Below are positions 1 to 7,125 of a stretch of 64,000 nt of DNA, in pieces (position 1 is the stretch's first letter; each line of letters starts with the position of its first letter). The translations under genes were made by a program, and so were the position numbers. The notes under the pieces are model-generated. The model ran no database searches, was not told the origin of the DNA, and saw only the letters and a program-made list of their open reading frames with translations. The stretch is from CBDAQR01 sp965199055 (GTDB taxonomy: Bacteria > Pseudomonadota > Gammaproteobacteria > Pseudomonadales > Halieaceae), in contig CBDAQR010000003.1 of NCBI GenBank assembly GCA_965199055.1, positions 2,294,001 through 2,358,000 on the forward strand. Direction: 5' to 3'.

Positions 1-905
1 GGATGATAGGCACGCTGCCCATGTTCCAGGCCAATCAGCTGACCGCGCTGGCACGCGAGAGCCTTGGAGCCGGCATTAACCCGGGCCTGTTCAACCTGGC
101 CGTCGGCTGCACCATAGCAGTCGTCGTCGCCGCGGTGGTATTCGGCGGCCTGCAGCGCGTGGCGCGCGTTTCGGTGGCACTGCTGCCCACGATGGCACTG
201 ACTTACCTGGGCATGACGCTGTTCATGTTGATTAGCCACGCCAGCGAGGTGCCCGCGCTGTTCGGTCTCATTTTCCGGGAAGCGTTCGATCCACAGGCGA
301 TTGGTGGCGGGCTACTCGGAGTCATGCTGATCGGTATTAGCCGCGGCGCATTCTCCAACGAGGCGGGGCTGGGCACGGAAGTCATGGCGCATGGCGCCGC
401 CCGCACCAATGAGCCGGTGCGGGAAGGGCTAGTGGCTACTCTCGGGCCAGTGATCGACACGCTGATCGTCTGCACGTGCACCGCTCTGGTCATCCTGCTC
501 TCGGGCTTATGGCAGGCGCCCGGAGAGCTCAGCGGCATTTCTATGACACTGACCGCACTGCGCAATGACATGGGTGTTATTGCGGTGATCTTACTCAGTA
601 TGTGCGTGTTAATTCTGAGCCTGACCACGATGTTTACCGGCTGGTACTACGGCGCCAAGTGCTTCGGATTTTTATTTGGCGCGGAGTACCAGCACTGGTT
701 TCGTTACTTCTTCATCGGCACCATCATTTTCGGCGCGACGGTAAGTATCGACGTCGTCTTCAACCTTATCGTCGGCGCCTATGGTCTGATGGCCATACCA
801 ACCATGACCGCAACATTGATGCTGAGACGTCCGGTCATGGAGGCGGCTCGAGAGTACTTCAGCCGACCTTTGGTACCCACCGCACAGCGGGGAGCACAGC
901 AGTGA
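1..905 (+). CDS. Alanine/glycine:cation symporter (AGCS family), 5' end outside window
   Basis: This is the C-terminal ~300 residues of a sodium-coupled amino-acid symporter. The frame is open to the left edge, so the true start lies outside the window. The visible part is almost entirely hydrophobic membrane segments. It contains the family signature of an RGAFSNEAGLGTE stretch followed by a TNEPVREGLVA segment (about residues 115-145 of the visible part), which is diagnostic of AGCS carriers. The stop codon overlaps the GTG start of the downstream Lrp-type regulator by 4 bases, so the two are probably cotranscribed and translationally coupled. Substrate is most likely alanine or glycine with Na+, by family only. 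Confidence 0.9.
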   Translation, partial: MIGTLPMFQANQLTALARESLGAGINPGLFNLAVGCTIAVVVAAVVFGGLQRVARVSVALLPTMALTYLGMTLFMLISHASEVPALFGLIFREAFDPQAIGGGLLGVMLIGISRGAFSNEAGLGTEVMAHGAARTNEPVREGLVATLGPVIDTLIVCTCTALVILLSGLWQAPGELSGISMTLTALRNDMGVIAVILLSMCVLILSLTTMFTGWYYGAKCFGFLFGAEYQHWFRYFFIGTIIFGATVSIDVVFNLIVGAYGLMAIPTMTATLMLRRPVMEAAREYFSRPLVPTAQRGAQQ

Positions 906-1381
906 AACTCGACCGAATAGACCGCCGCATACTTGCACACATGCAGAAGAATGGGCGCATATCCAACCTGGAACTGGCTGACGCGGTAGGGCTGTCCCCC
1001 ACACCCTGTTCACGCCGGGTCAAGCGCCTTGAGGAGTCGGGAGTCATCGATCGCCACGTGACACTGCTGAATCAATCCACCCTGGGATTGAAACTGACAG
1101 CCTTCATCACCATCGCTATGGACCGACACACGCCCGATCGCTTTGAAAGCTTTGAACGCCAGGTGGCCGAGTTTCCCGAGGTGATTGAGTGTGCTGTCGT
1201 AACCGGGCAATCAGCGGACTACCTGGTCAAAGCTGTGGTACCCGACATGGAGTATTACGAAGCCTTCCTGCTGGGCAAGCTCACCCGGATCGAGGGTGTC
1301 ACGGGCGTGCAATCAAGCTTCGTGTTGCGCCCGGTCATCCGCAAAACCGAGCTGCCCCTCGAACACATAAAGAGTAGTTAG
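902..1381 (+). CDS. Lrp/AsnC family transcriptional regulator
   Basis: A 159-residue protein of typical Lrp/AsnC length. An N-terminal winged helix-turn-helix (about residues 3-60, with KLDRIDRRILAHMQKNGRIS and a recognition helix at SPTPCSRRVKRLEE) precedes a C-terminal RAM/ligand-sensing domain (about 65-150). I chose the GTG at 902 because the residues that follow are exactly the family's N-terminus. The reading frame stays open upstream, but that part only shadows the symporter. The GTGA overlap with the symporter suggests it regulates amino-acid uptake or catabolism, probably including its own operon. The effector is unknown. Confidence 0.9.
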   Translation: MKLDRIDRRILAHMQKNGRISNLELADAVGLSPTPCSRRVKRLEESGVIDRHVTLLNQSTLGLKLTAFITIAMDRHTPDRFESFERQVAEFPEVIECAVVTGQSADYLVKAVVPDMEYYEAFLLGKLTRIEGVTGVQSSFVLRPVIRKTELPLEHIKSS

Positions 1382-1417
1382 ATAGTTACACCGCGGCCCG
1401 GATTCAGGCGCATCAGC

Positions 1418-1446
1418 TTGTTACCAGCGCGGGGGCTGGCTATATT
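1418..1446 (+). promoter_or_regulatory. Sigma-70-type promoter of the SDR gene
   Basis: TTGTTA (1418-1423), a 17-base spacer and TATATT (1441-1446) lie about 40 bases before the SDR start codon. Spacing is ideal and both hexamers differ little from consensus. Initiation would fall near 1453. Confidence 0.6.
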
Positions 1447-1487
1447 CCGCTGCTCCACTACAAACTATTAGCTAATAGGTCCAAAGC

Positions 1488-2282
1488 ATGGCAGATCATA
1501 TTGATGTCAACGGCCAGGTAGCCCTGGTCACCGGCGGCGCTAGCGGCATGGGAAGAATCTGCGCTCTGCGTCTGGCCAATCGCGGTGCCAAAGTAGCCAT
1601 CTTCGATCTCAATGAGCAGGGCCTCGCCGATACCGCCGCAGAACACGAGAACATCACCGCCTTTCGCTGCGATATTTCGAGTCAGTCCGATATCGCCGCG
1701 CGTATCAACGACGTCGAATCCAGCCTGGGGCCGATAGACCTCTTGATCCATGCGGCAGCCTTGATGCCAGCGCATGCCCTGGCAGACCACGCCGTCGAAA
1801 AGGTGGAGTTTCTCTTCCAGGTCAACTTCTTCGGTACCGTGTATATGATCAAAACCCTGCTGCCGCTTATGCAAGCGCGCGGCAGCGGCCGAATGGTGCT
1901 CTTTGGTTCCATCGCCGGCGTCGCCTTTGTTCCCAAGATGGGTGCGTACTGTGCCACCAAGGCAGCGGTAAACACCTATGTCGAGTGCATGCAGAATGAA
2001 CTACGGCACAGCGGCAGCCCGATAAAGCTGCACCTGGTTTGCCCGCCAGCAGTTAATACGCCGTTGATCGACCAAACCGTGAGCACTGATACCCCTGGTA
2101 GTATCAATGAAGCACGCAGCAGTGGGCGCCTATCTGATCCCGAAAAAATTGTCGACGCCATCGATAAGGGCATGTTCAAGAACAAAGACATCATTTATCC
2201 GGGAGAGGCCTGGTTCCTCATGCTATGGAAGACTCTTTTCCCAGGCCTGTGGTGGAAAACGGTACTTAGCTTCGAAAAGTAA
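1488..2282 (+). CDS. SDR family NAD(P)-dependent oxidoreductase
   Basis: 264 residues, the normal size for a classical short-chain dehydrogenase/reductase. The Rossmann cofactor motif TGGASGMG is at about residues 15-22, an aspartate ends beta-2 (IFDLNE), and the catalytic Ser and YCATK (YxxxK) appear around residues 145-163. The usual NNAG is replaced here by IHAAALM. The C-terminal ~30 residues are hydrophobic and aromatic (WFLMLWKTLFPGLWWK), suggesting membrane association or a lipid-like substrate. The substrate cannot be told from sequence. It has its own promoter and is followed closely by the MFS gene. Confidence 0.88.
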   Translation: MADHIDVNGQVALVTGGASGMGRICALRLANRGAKVAIFDLNEQGLADTAAEHENITAFRCDISSQSDIAARINDVESSLGPIDLLIHAAALMPAHALADHAVEKVEFLFQVNFFGTVYMIKTLLPLMQARGSGRMVLFGSIAGVAFVPKMGAYCATKAAVNTYVECMQNELRHSGSPIKLHLVCPPAVNTPLIDQTVSTDTPGSINEARSSGRLSDPEKIVDAIDKGMFKNKDIIYPGEAWFLMLWKTLFPGLWWKTVLSFEK

Positions 2283-2322
2283 CCTGCGGCGCGTTGCCCT
2301 GCTGTGATAGCATCGCCCCGCC

Positions 2323-3504
2323 ATGAAAGCCGACAGTTCAGCCAAGCAATCGCTTGGCCTGCTGATCCTGCTTGCCGCCCTGGTCTCACTGGGGCCGCTG
2401 ACCATCGATACCTACCTGCCGGCGATGCCGGCCATGTCAGACGCGCTGCAGGCGAGTACCAGCCAGGTCCAGCTCACCATCTCCAGCTATCTGCTGGGGT
2501 TCTCCCTATTTCACCTTCTGTGCGGCCCACTGGCGGATCGATTTGGGCGCCGGCCTGTGCTGATCGGTGGACTGGCCCTATACCTCATTGCGACGCTAGC
2601 CTGCGCGGCAGCGACAAGCATTGAGCAACTCATTTTCTTTCGCTTCCTGCAGGGAATCGCGGCCTGCGTAGGGCCGACACTGGGCCGCGCTATGGCGCGC
2701 GACATATACGGGCCCAAAGGTGCAGCCCGCGCTCTGGCACATATCGCGATGATAATGGCACTGGCACCAGCGGTAGCGCCGATACTGGGCGGCCTTCTAC
2801 TGGAACTGTTTTACTGGGAGGCTATCTTCGCCGTATTGGCGCTGTACGCAGCAGTTCTCCTGGTCACTACAGGCGTTCACTTACCCGAGACGCTGCCTAC
2901 CCGGCAGGCGTTGCACCCGCTCAATGTCGCACGCAACTACCTGCAGTTATTGGCTGATCGACATTACATGACGACCACGATCGCCAGCGCGCTACTCTAC
3001 GCTGGCATGATCTCATTCCTGTCGGCATCCGCCTTTATTTTCATCGATATGATGGGGATCGCCGCACGCTATTTTGGCTTCCTGTTCCTCACCACCGTGA
3101 TGGGCTATATCGTTGGCAACGCACTGAGCACGCGGCTTGCCCACGGTCGAGAATCGGAGCAGGTGATGTGGATCGGTGCCCGGCTCGCCCTGCTCGCCTG
3201 CACAGTCATGCTGCTGACGACAGAAATCTGGTTTCACCCGGCGTCGGTGTTGGCACCTATGGCGCTTCATTCCATTGCCTTGGGAATCAGCCTGCCACAT
3301 GCCATGGCAGCAGCCCTGCGACCCTTCCCTCACATGGCAGGCACTGCATCAGCCTTATTTGGCTTTATCCAGATGGGTATCTCCTCGCTGGCAGGTGCGG
3401 TGGTGGGCTACTATCTACTGGACACAGCGCGGCCGATGGTCATAACCATCCTCCTTTGCACCGCTGCCGCCTTGCTTCTCTGTCGGCGGCTCCGCGTCGC
3501 CTGA
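2323..3504 (+). CDS. Bcr/CflA family multidrug efflux MFS transporter
   Basis: 393 residues with about twelve hydrophobic segments. It has the Bcr/CflA N-terminus (TIDTYLPAMPAMSDAL) and the loop 2-3 motif GPLADRFGRRPVL, characteristic of drug:proton antiporters of the major facilitator superfamily. It sits 40 bases after the SDR gene on the same strand and may share its transcript. In relatives these exporters move drugs or small metabolites such as cysteine-pathway compounds, and a cysteine synthase-like gene lies directly downstream. That substrate link is only inferred from context. Confidence 0.88.
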   Translation: MKADSSAKQSLGLLILLAALVSLGPLTIDTYLPAMPAMSDALQASTSQVQLTISSYLLGFSLFHLLCGPLADRFGRRPVLIGGLALYLIATLACAAATSIEQLIFFRFLQGIAACVGPTLGRAMARDIYGPKGAARALAHIAMIMALAPAVAPILGGLLLELFYWEAIFAVLALYAAVLLVTTGVHLPETLPTRQALHPLNVARNYLQLLADRHYMTTTIASALLYAGMISFLSASAFIFIDMMGIAARYFGFLFLTTVMGYIVGNALSTRLAHGRESEQVMWIGARLALLACTVMLLTTEIWFHPASVLAPMALHSIALGISLPHAMAAALRPFPHMAGTASALFGFIQMGISSLAGAVVGYYLLDTARPMVITILLCTAAALLLCRRLRVA

Positions 3505-3547
3505 TGTGTCATACTTGATCACCCCGCTTCGATAAGGAACTCTCACG

Positions 3548-4549
3548 ATGGCTGCCCAAGACGTAACTCAGCTGATCGGCAATACACCACTGCTGTACCT
3601 GCGAGAGGCCTCGGAGAAAACGGGTTGCCATATCTATGGAAAGGCCGAGTTTCTCAATCCCGGGGGTTCGGTGAAAGATCGCACTGCGCTGGGCATTATT
3701 CGCGATGCAGAAGCTCGAGGCGAGCTGGAACCCGGCGGTGTCATTGTCGAAGGTACCGCGGGTAATACGGGAATCGGTTTGACTCTGCTGGCCAATGCGC
3801 TGGGCTATCGCAGCGTCGTAGTCATGCCGCTGAGCCAAAGCAAGGAGAAGATCGATACCCTGGAACTGCTGGGCGCTGACCTGCATCTGGTGCCAGCGAC
3901 GTCCTATTCCGATGAGAAACATTACATCCACACAGCCAAACGGCTGGCAGAGAAACTGGGCCAAAGCGAAGACGGCGGCGCATTCTGGGCCAGGCAATTC
4001 GACAATCTCGCCAATATGAGTTTTCACGCCAGCACCACTGGGGCCGAGATCTGGGATCAAACCGAGGGTAAGGTCGACGGTTTCATTTGTGCGGTGGGAA
4101 CGGGGGGCACTCTAGCCGGTGTCTCCAACGCGTTGAAGGAGAAAAATCCAGACGTGCGTATCGCAGTATCAGACCCGATGGGCGCCTCTCTATATAGCTA
4201 CTTCACACGGGGAGAAATGGATTTCGAGGGCAGCTCCATTATGGAGGGCATTGGCATCAACCACATTACCGACAACCTGAGAGAAGCAAAGGTCGACACG
4301 GCCTATCAGATTTCCGATGAGGAGGCCCTGCCCTGGGTCTTCAACCTGCTTCGCTACGAAGGGCTGTGCCTGGGCGGCTCCAGCGGCATAAACATTGCCG
4401 GTGCCGTAAAGCTCGCCGAGGAGCTGGGTCCGGGGCATACGGTAGTCACGATTCTTTGCGACTACGGCAACCGATATCAGAGCAAGCTGTTTAACCCCTC
4501 GTTTCTGCAGGTACGGGGGCTGCCCGTGCCCGAGTGGTTGGCGCTGTAA
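3548..4549 (+). CDS. Cysteine synthase A-like PLP enzyme (CysK/CBS family)
   Basis: 333 residues of the fold-type II PLP family. The Schiff-base lysine lies in NPGGSVKDRTA (about residues 34-44), the substrate-binding loop is EGTAGNTGIG (about 71-80) and the phosphate-binding glycine loop is VGTGGTLAG (about 180-188). This fits O-acetylserine sulfhydrylase activity (O-acetylserine + sulfide to cysteine). The protein is slightly longer than E. coli CysK, with a distinctive SSIMEGIGI segment, so a cysteine desulfhydrase or cystathionine-synthase-like activity is possible. It is followed by a strong bidirectional terminator. Confidence 0.88.
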   Translation: MAAQDVTQLIGNTPLLYLREASEKTGCHIYGKAEFLNPGGSVKDRTALGIIRDAEARGELEPGGVIVEGTAGNTGIGLTLLANALGYRSVVVMPLSQSKEKIDTLELLGADLHLVPATSYSDEKHYIHTAKRLAEKLGQSEDGGAFWARQFDNLANMSFHASTTGAEIWDQTEGKVDGFICAVGTGGTLAGVSNALKEKNPDVRIAVSDPMGASLYSYFTRGEMDFEGSSIMEGIGINHITDNLREAKVDTAYQISDEEALPWVFNLLRYEGLCLGGSSGINIAGAVKLAEELGPGHTVVTILCDYGNRYQSKLFNPSFLQVRGLPVPEWLAL

Positions 4550-4565
4550 AACGTTTTAGAGCGGC

Positions 4566-4595
4566 AAAAAAAAGGCGCCTGATGGCGCCTTTTTT
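4566..4595. terminator. Bidirectional Rho-independent terminator, cysteine synthase / dsbA
   Basis: A run of A's, the stem GGCGCC (4574-4579), a TGAT loop and GGCGCC (4584-4589) followed by six T's. The A/T tracts extend the stem and provide a U tract on both strands, serving the convergent cysteine synthase-like gene and dsbA. Confidence 0.9.
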
Positions 4596-4610
4596 AATGC
4601 GTCAGCGCGT

Positions 4611-5261
4611 CTATTGCACTACTGCTACCGCCTGACGAGCTGCTCGTTCTTGTGCAATCAAAAAGTCGGCAATCTTGAGCATGTTGGCCTGACCACCCGC
4701 CTTGCGGGTCGTAATACGGTACTTGCCAGCGACCATCATCTCTGGAGTACCGGTAATACGAGCGCCCTTAGCGCGAGACTCGGCCTGGCGAGCCTGGCTG
4801 CCAACACCGAATGATCCGAACGCCTTGTCGAAGTCGGCACCGTCCACGCCATTAGCCACAAACAACGCGCGAATCTCTGCGTCACTGGTAAGGCGCTTGC
4901 CATCGACATGTATTGCGGCGAACAGGGCGCCGTGCATCGTATCCAGAACACCCAGTGCTTTGGCCGTATAGAATGCCTTGGCATGGCGCGTCATAATCTC
5001 GTTTTTACTCCATATCGCCGGAGAACCCACCAAAACGACGTCATCGTTAAGACCTGCCTTCCATCGCTCAAGAAGCGGCTCAAAGTTGTAGCAATGACCA
5101 CAGGTGTAGGCAAAAAACTCCACCACTTCTATCTTTTCAGAACTGCTGGTACGCAGTGGCTGGGACAGGACATCAAAATCTCTACCGGCAACATAGTCCT
5201 GGGCAAACGCCGTTGTGGCCGCCGTCAGGAAAAGTGTGATGGTCGCAAAGAGTTTCTTCAA
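4611..5261 (-). CDS. dsbA: Thiol:disulfide interchange protein DsbA
   Basis: 216 residues with a clear Sec signal peptide (MKKLFATITLFLTAATTAFAQ-like) and a thioredoxin fold. The active site is CGHC in FFAYTCGHCYNFEP (about residue 54), followed by the helical insertion typical of DsbA and a cis-proline segment, TGTPEMMV. It oxidises cysteine pairs of exported proteins in the periplasm, including cytochrome assembly partners. The start is a TTG codon (5261-5259); a GAGG lies 9 bases upstream and no ATG is better placed. It is last in the operon cytochrome c5 - cytochrome c4 - dsbA, with a 15-base gap to c4. Confidence 0.93.
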   Translation of the reverse strand: MKKLFATITLFLTAATTAFAQDYVAGRDFDVLSQPLRTSSSEKIEVVEFFAYTCGHCYNFEPLLERWKAGLNDDVVLVGSPAIWSKNEIMTRHAKAFYTAKALGVLDTMHGALFAAIHVDGKRLTSDAEIRALFVANGVDGADFDKAFGSFGVGSQARQAESRAKGARITGTPEMMVAGKYRITTRKAGGQANMLKIADFLIAQERAARQAVAVVQ

Positions 5262-5276
5262 AGCCTTTACCCTCGA

Positions 5277-5909
5277 TTAGTGCAGACCGGCGATGAAGCT
5301 GGCGACTGCGTCAATCTCGTTATCTGTCATACGATGAGCTACATCACGCATCATGCGCGCATCACCATCATTGGTACGCCCATTGGGATTCTGCTCCAGG
5401 GTGTTGTCAGCACCTGTACGGAAGCGACGCAGCTGATCCGCAATATAGTCCGCGTGCTGGCCCGATAGTTTCGGGAAACCCGCCGGCGCATTACCGCTAC
5501 CATCTGCACCATGACAAGCAGCACAGGCGGCAACGCCAGTGGCACTCACACCGCCGCGATAAACACTGGCGCCCAGCTCTACCTTGTCTGGGTCAGCCTG
5601 ACCACCACTGCCTACCTGGCTGGCATAAAAAGCCGCGATATTGGCCATGTCGGTATCGCTCATGTTGTCCAATTGCCCGGCCATCGTCGGCACGGGGCGA
5701 GCTCCACTCTTAATATCCTGCAGTTGCTTCAACAGGTAGCGCTCATTCTGTCCCGCCAGTTTCGGGAAGGTTGGCGCTGCGCTGTTCCCATCGGCGCCAT
5801 GGCAGGCAGAGCACACCATCGTGAGGTCTTTGCCCGCCGCCGCATCACCGGCAATGGAGGGCATTGCGAATCCCATTATTAGAGACAGCCCAATCAGTAC
5901 TTTGTTCAT
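5277..5909 (-). CDS. Cytochrome c4, diheme
   Basis: 210 residues with a signal peptide ending near AGDA and two c-type haem sites, CSACH (about residue 34) and CAACH (about 130). The two halves are duplicated, each with a distal methionine region (PTMAGQL and MRDVAHRM areas). This is the classic cytochrome c4 architecture, a periplasmic electron carrier delivering electrons to terminal oxidases. It fits the aa3-type oxidase cluster encoded 5 kb away. It is cotranscribed with cytochrome c5 and dsbA. Confidence 0.92.
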   Translation of the reverse strand: MNKVLIGLSLIMGFAMPSIAGDAAAGKDLTMVCSACHGADGNSAAPTFPKLAGQNERYLLKQLQDIKSGARPVPTMAGQLDNMSDTDMANIAAFYASQVGSGGQADPDKVELGASVYRGGVSATGVAACAACHGADGSGNAPAGFPKLSGQHADYIADQLRRFRTGADNTLEQNPNGRTNDGDARMMRDVAHRMTDNEIDAVASFIAGLH

Positions 5910-5940
5910 TATCGTTCCAGTGTCTTAGTCAGTGGTGGCC

Positions 5941-6237
5941 TTACTTGGCCTTGGCCATGTACTCAATCAGGGCCTTGAAGTCGTCGGCAGAGCAATCGAA
6001 ACACATGCCCTTCGGTGGCATCGCTCCCATGCCCTTGTCTACAGATGCGACCAGCGCATCCATACCCTTTGCCATCCGCGATTCCCACTCAGCGGGGACA
6101 CCGGTCTTGGGCGCCCCGGCGGCGCCGTTGGCATGGCACACTGCGCAGGATTTTGCGTAACGGTTGGCTACTTCGTCCGCCGCAGCGGTGCCGCTCAGGC
6201 CCAGCAAAAACGCCATGGCCACGATCACATTTTTCAT
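5941..6237 (-). CDS. Cytochrome c5 family protein, monoheme
   Basis: 98 residues: a signal peptide (MKNVIVAMAFLLGLSGTAAA) and a single CAVCH haem-binding motif near residue 34. The C-terminal CFDCSADDFKALIEYM gives the pair of extra cysteines and distal methionine region (MPPKGMCFDC) typical of cytochrome c5. It is a small periplasmic electron carrier. First gene of the leftward c5-c4-dsbA operon, diverging from engB across 114 bases that must hold both promoters. Confidence 0.9.
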   Translation of the reverse strand: MKNVIVAMAFLLGLSGTAAADEVANRYAKSCAVCHANGAAGAPKTGVPAEWESRMAKGMDALVASVDKGMGAMPPKGMCFDCSADDFKALIEYMAKAK

Positions 6238-6351
6238 AAAACTATCCCTGGTTGTGCGCGCCGGCTATCGCAGCGCAGCCGTGGTATCTGAGAAGTAAAA
6301 AGCTGTGGCATTATATACAACAACCACCCGCCGAAAAAGTCGACAAAATCC

Positions 6352-6981
6352 ATGGAAATGGCGCCCCCGGACCGCCCCGTCTACCGCAAGGCACAATTTT
6401 TAACCAGCGCCGGGAAGCTGAACCAATGCCCGGACGACAGCGGCTGGGAAGTCGCCTTCGCCGGCCGCTCTAATGCGGGCAAATCGAGCGCAATCAACAC
6501 TCTCACTGGCAATCGCAAGCTGGCGCGAACCTCCAAAACGCCAGGCAGGACCCAATTGATCAATTTTTTTTCCCTCAGTGAGCAGCAGCGCCTGGTGGAT
6601 TTGCCGGGCTACGGCTTTGCCAAGGTACCAGAGGCGGTAAAACGGGAGTGGACCCGGCATTTGGAAGACTACCTGCAACACCGCCAATCCTTACGTGGGC
6701 TGGTTCTCCTCATGGACGTGCGGCGACCATTACAGGATTTCGATCGCATGATGCTGGACTGGGCACTAGCAGCCGGGATGCCCGCCCATTTGCTGCTCAC
6801 CAAGGCCGACAAATTGAAGAAGGGACCCGCATCCAGCTCACTGCATAAGGTGCGCGGAGAGCTTGCCGCGCACGCAGAGCTGGTTTCCGTGCAACTTTTT
6901 TCGGCCCTCAAGGGCACCGGATTAAAGGAATTGGCTGATGTGCTGGACACCTGGCTGACTGATACCAGCGTGATGGAATAA
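6352..6981 (+). CDS. engB: Ribosome biogenesis GTP-binding protein EngB/YsxC
   Basis: 209 residues with one TrmE-Era-like GTPase domain: G1 GRSNAGKSS (about residues 39-47), G2 TPGRTQ, G3 DLPGYGFAKV, G4 TKAD and G5 SALKG. It assists assembly of the large ribosomal subunit in the cytoplasm. A second in-frame ATG two codons later could also be the start. It converges on polA, the same neighbourhood as in E. coli (yihA-polA). Confidence 0.95.
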   Translation: MEMAPPDRPVYRKAQFLTSAGKLNQCPDDSGWEVAFAGRSNAGKSSAINTLTGNRKLARTSKTPGRTQLINFFSLSEQQRLVDLPGYGFAKVPEAVKREWTRHLEDYLQHRQSLRGLVLLMDVRRPLQDFDRMMLDWALAAGMPAHLLLTKADKLKKGPASSSLHKVRGELAAHAELVSVQLFSALKGTGLKELADVLDTWLTDTSVME

Positions 6982-7019
6982 AAAAACCCCGGTCACCCAG
7001 GGGTTTGGGGCAACCGGGG
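6980..7019 (-). terminator. Rho-independent terminator of the polA-side small RNA
   Basis: On the minus strand CCCCGGT (7019-7013) pairs with ACCGGGG (6993-6987), enclosing a C-rich loop, and is followed by seven T's (6986-6980). The same DNA read rightward offers AAACCCC/GGGGTTT (6984-7006) but with no U tract, so it would be a weak terminator for engB. Confidence 0.8.
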
Positions 7020-7087
7020 GGAGTCTCGTCTATAGGGAAGATGAGACATGGCGGCCATGGAGTAACCGCCTGTGGCGTCCGGCCACG
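6980..7087 (-). ncRNA. Candidate small RNA in the polA-engB interval (Spot 42/ErsA position)
   Basis: Between the polA stop (7126) and engB stop (6981) lie about 145 non-coding bases with the parts of an independent leftward transcript. There is a sigma-E-like promoter at 7119-7092. Predicted hairpins are at 7070-7050 (GGCGG/CCGCC) and 7047-7023 (GTCTC/GAGAC), the latter with a pyrimidine-rich TCTTCCC loop. A GC-rich hairpin at 7019-6987 (CCCCGGT/ACCGGGG) ends in seven U's. The transcript would be about 107 nt. The same interval encodes Spot 42 in enterics and ErsA in Pseudomonas, transcribed in polA's direction as here. Sequence homology to either is not shown, and the exact 5' end is inferred. 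Confidence 0.55.
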
Positions 7088-7091
7088 ATAG

Positions 7092-7119
7092 TGTGACCCC
7101 GCGTTATTGCAGGAGTTCC
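7092..7119 (-). promoter_or_regulatory. Sigma-E/AlgU-like promoter for the candidate small RNA
   Basis: Minus-strand GGAACTC (7119-7113), a 15-base spacer and GTCACA (7097-7092). The remembered RpoE/AlgU consensus is GGAACTT-N15/16-GTCTAA-like, so the -35 is nearly perfect and the spacing right. The -10 is only partial. Pseudomonas ErsA is known to be driven by AlgU from this position, which strengthens the reading. Confidence 0.5.
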
Positions 7120-7125
7120 CCGGAG

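Noticed and set aside
602..901. N-terminal extension of the Lrp open frame
   Set aside because: It is a shadow of the symporter in another frame; the family starts at the GTG at 902.
7021..7125. A hidden short protein gene between polA and engB
   Set aside because: No start with SD and a family-like frame; the structure and terminator favour an RNA.
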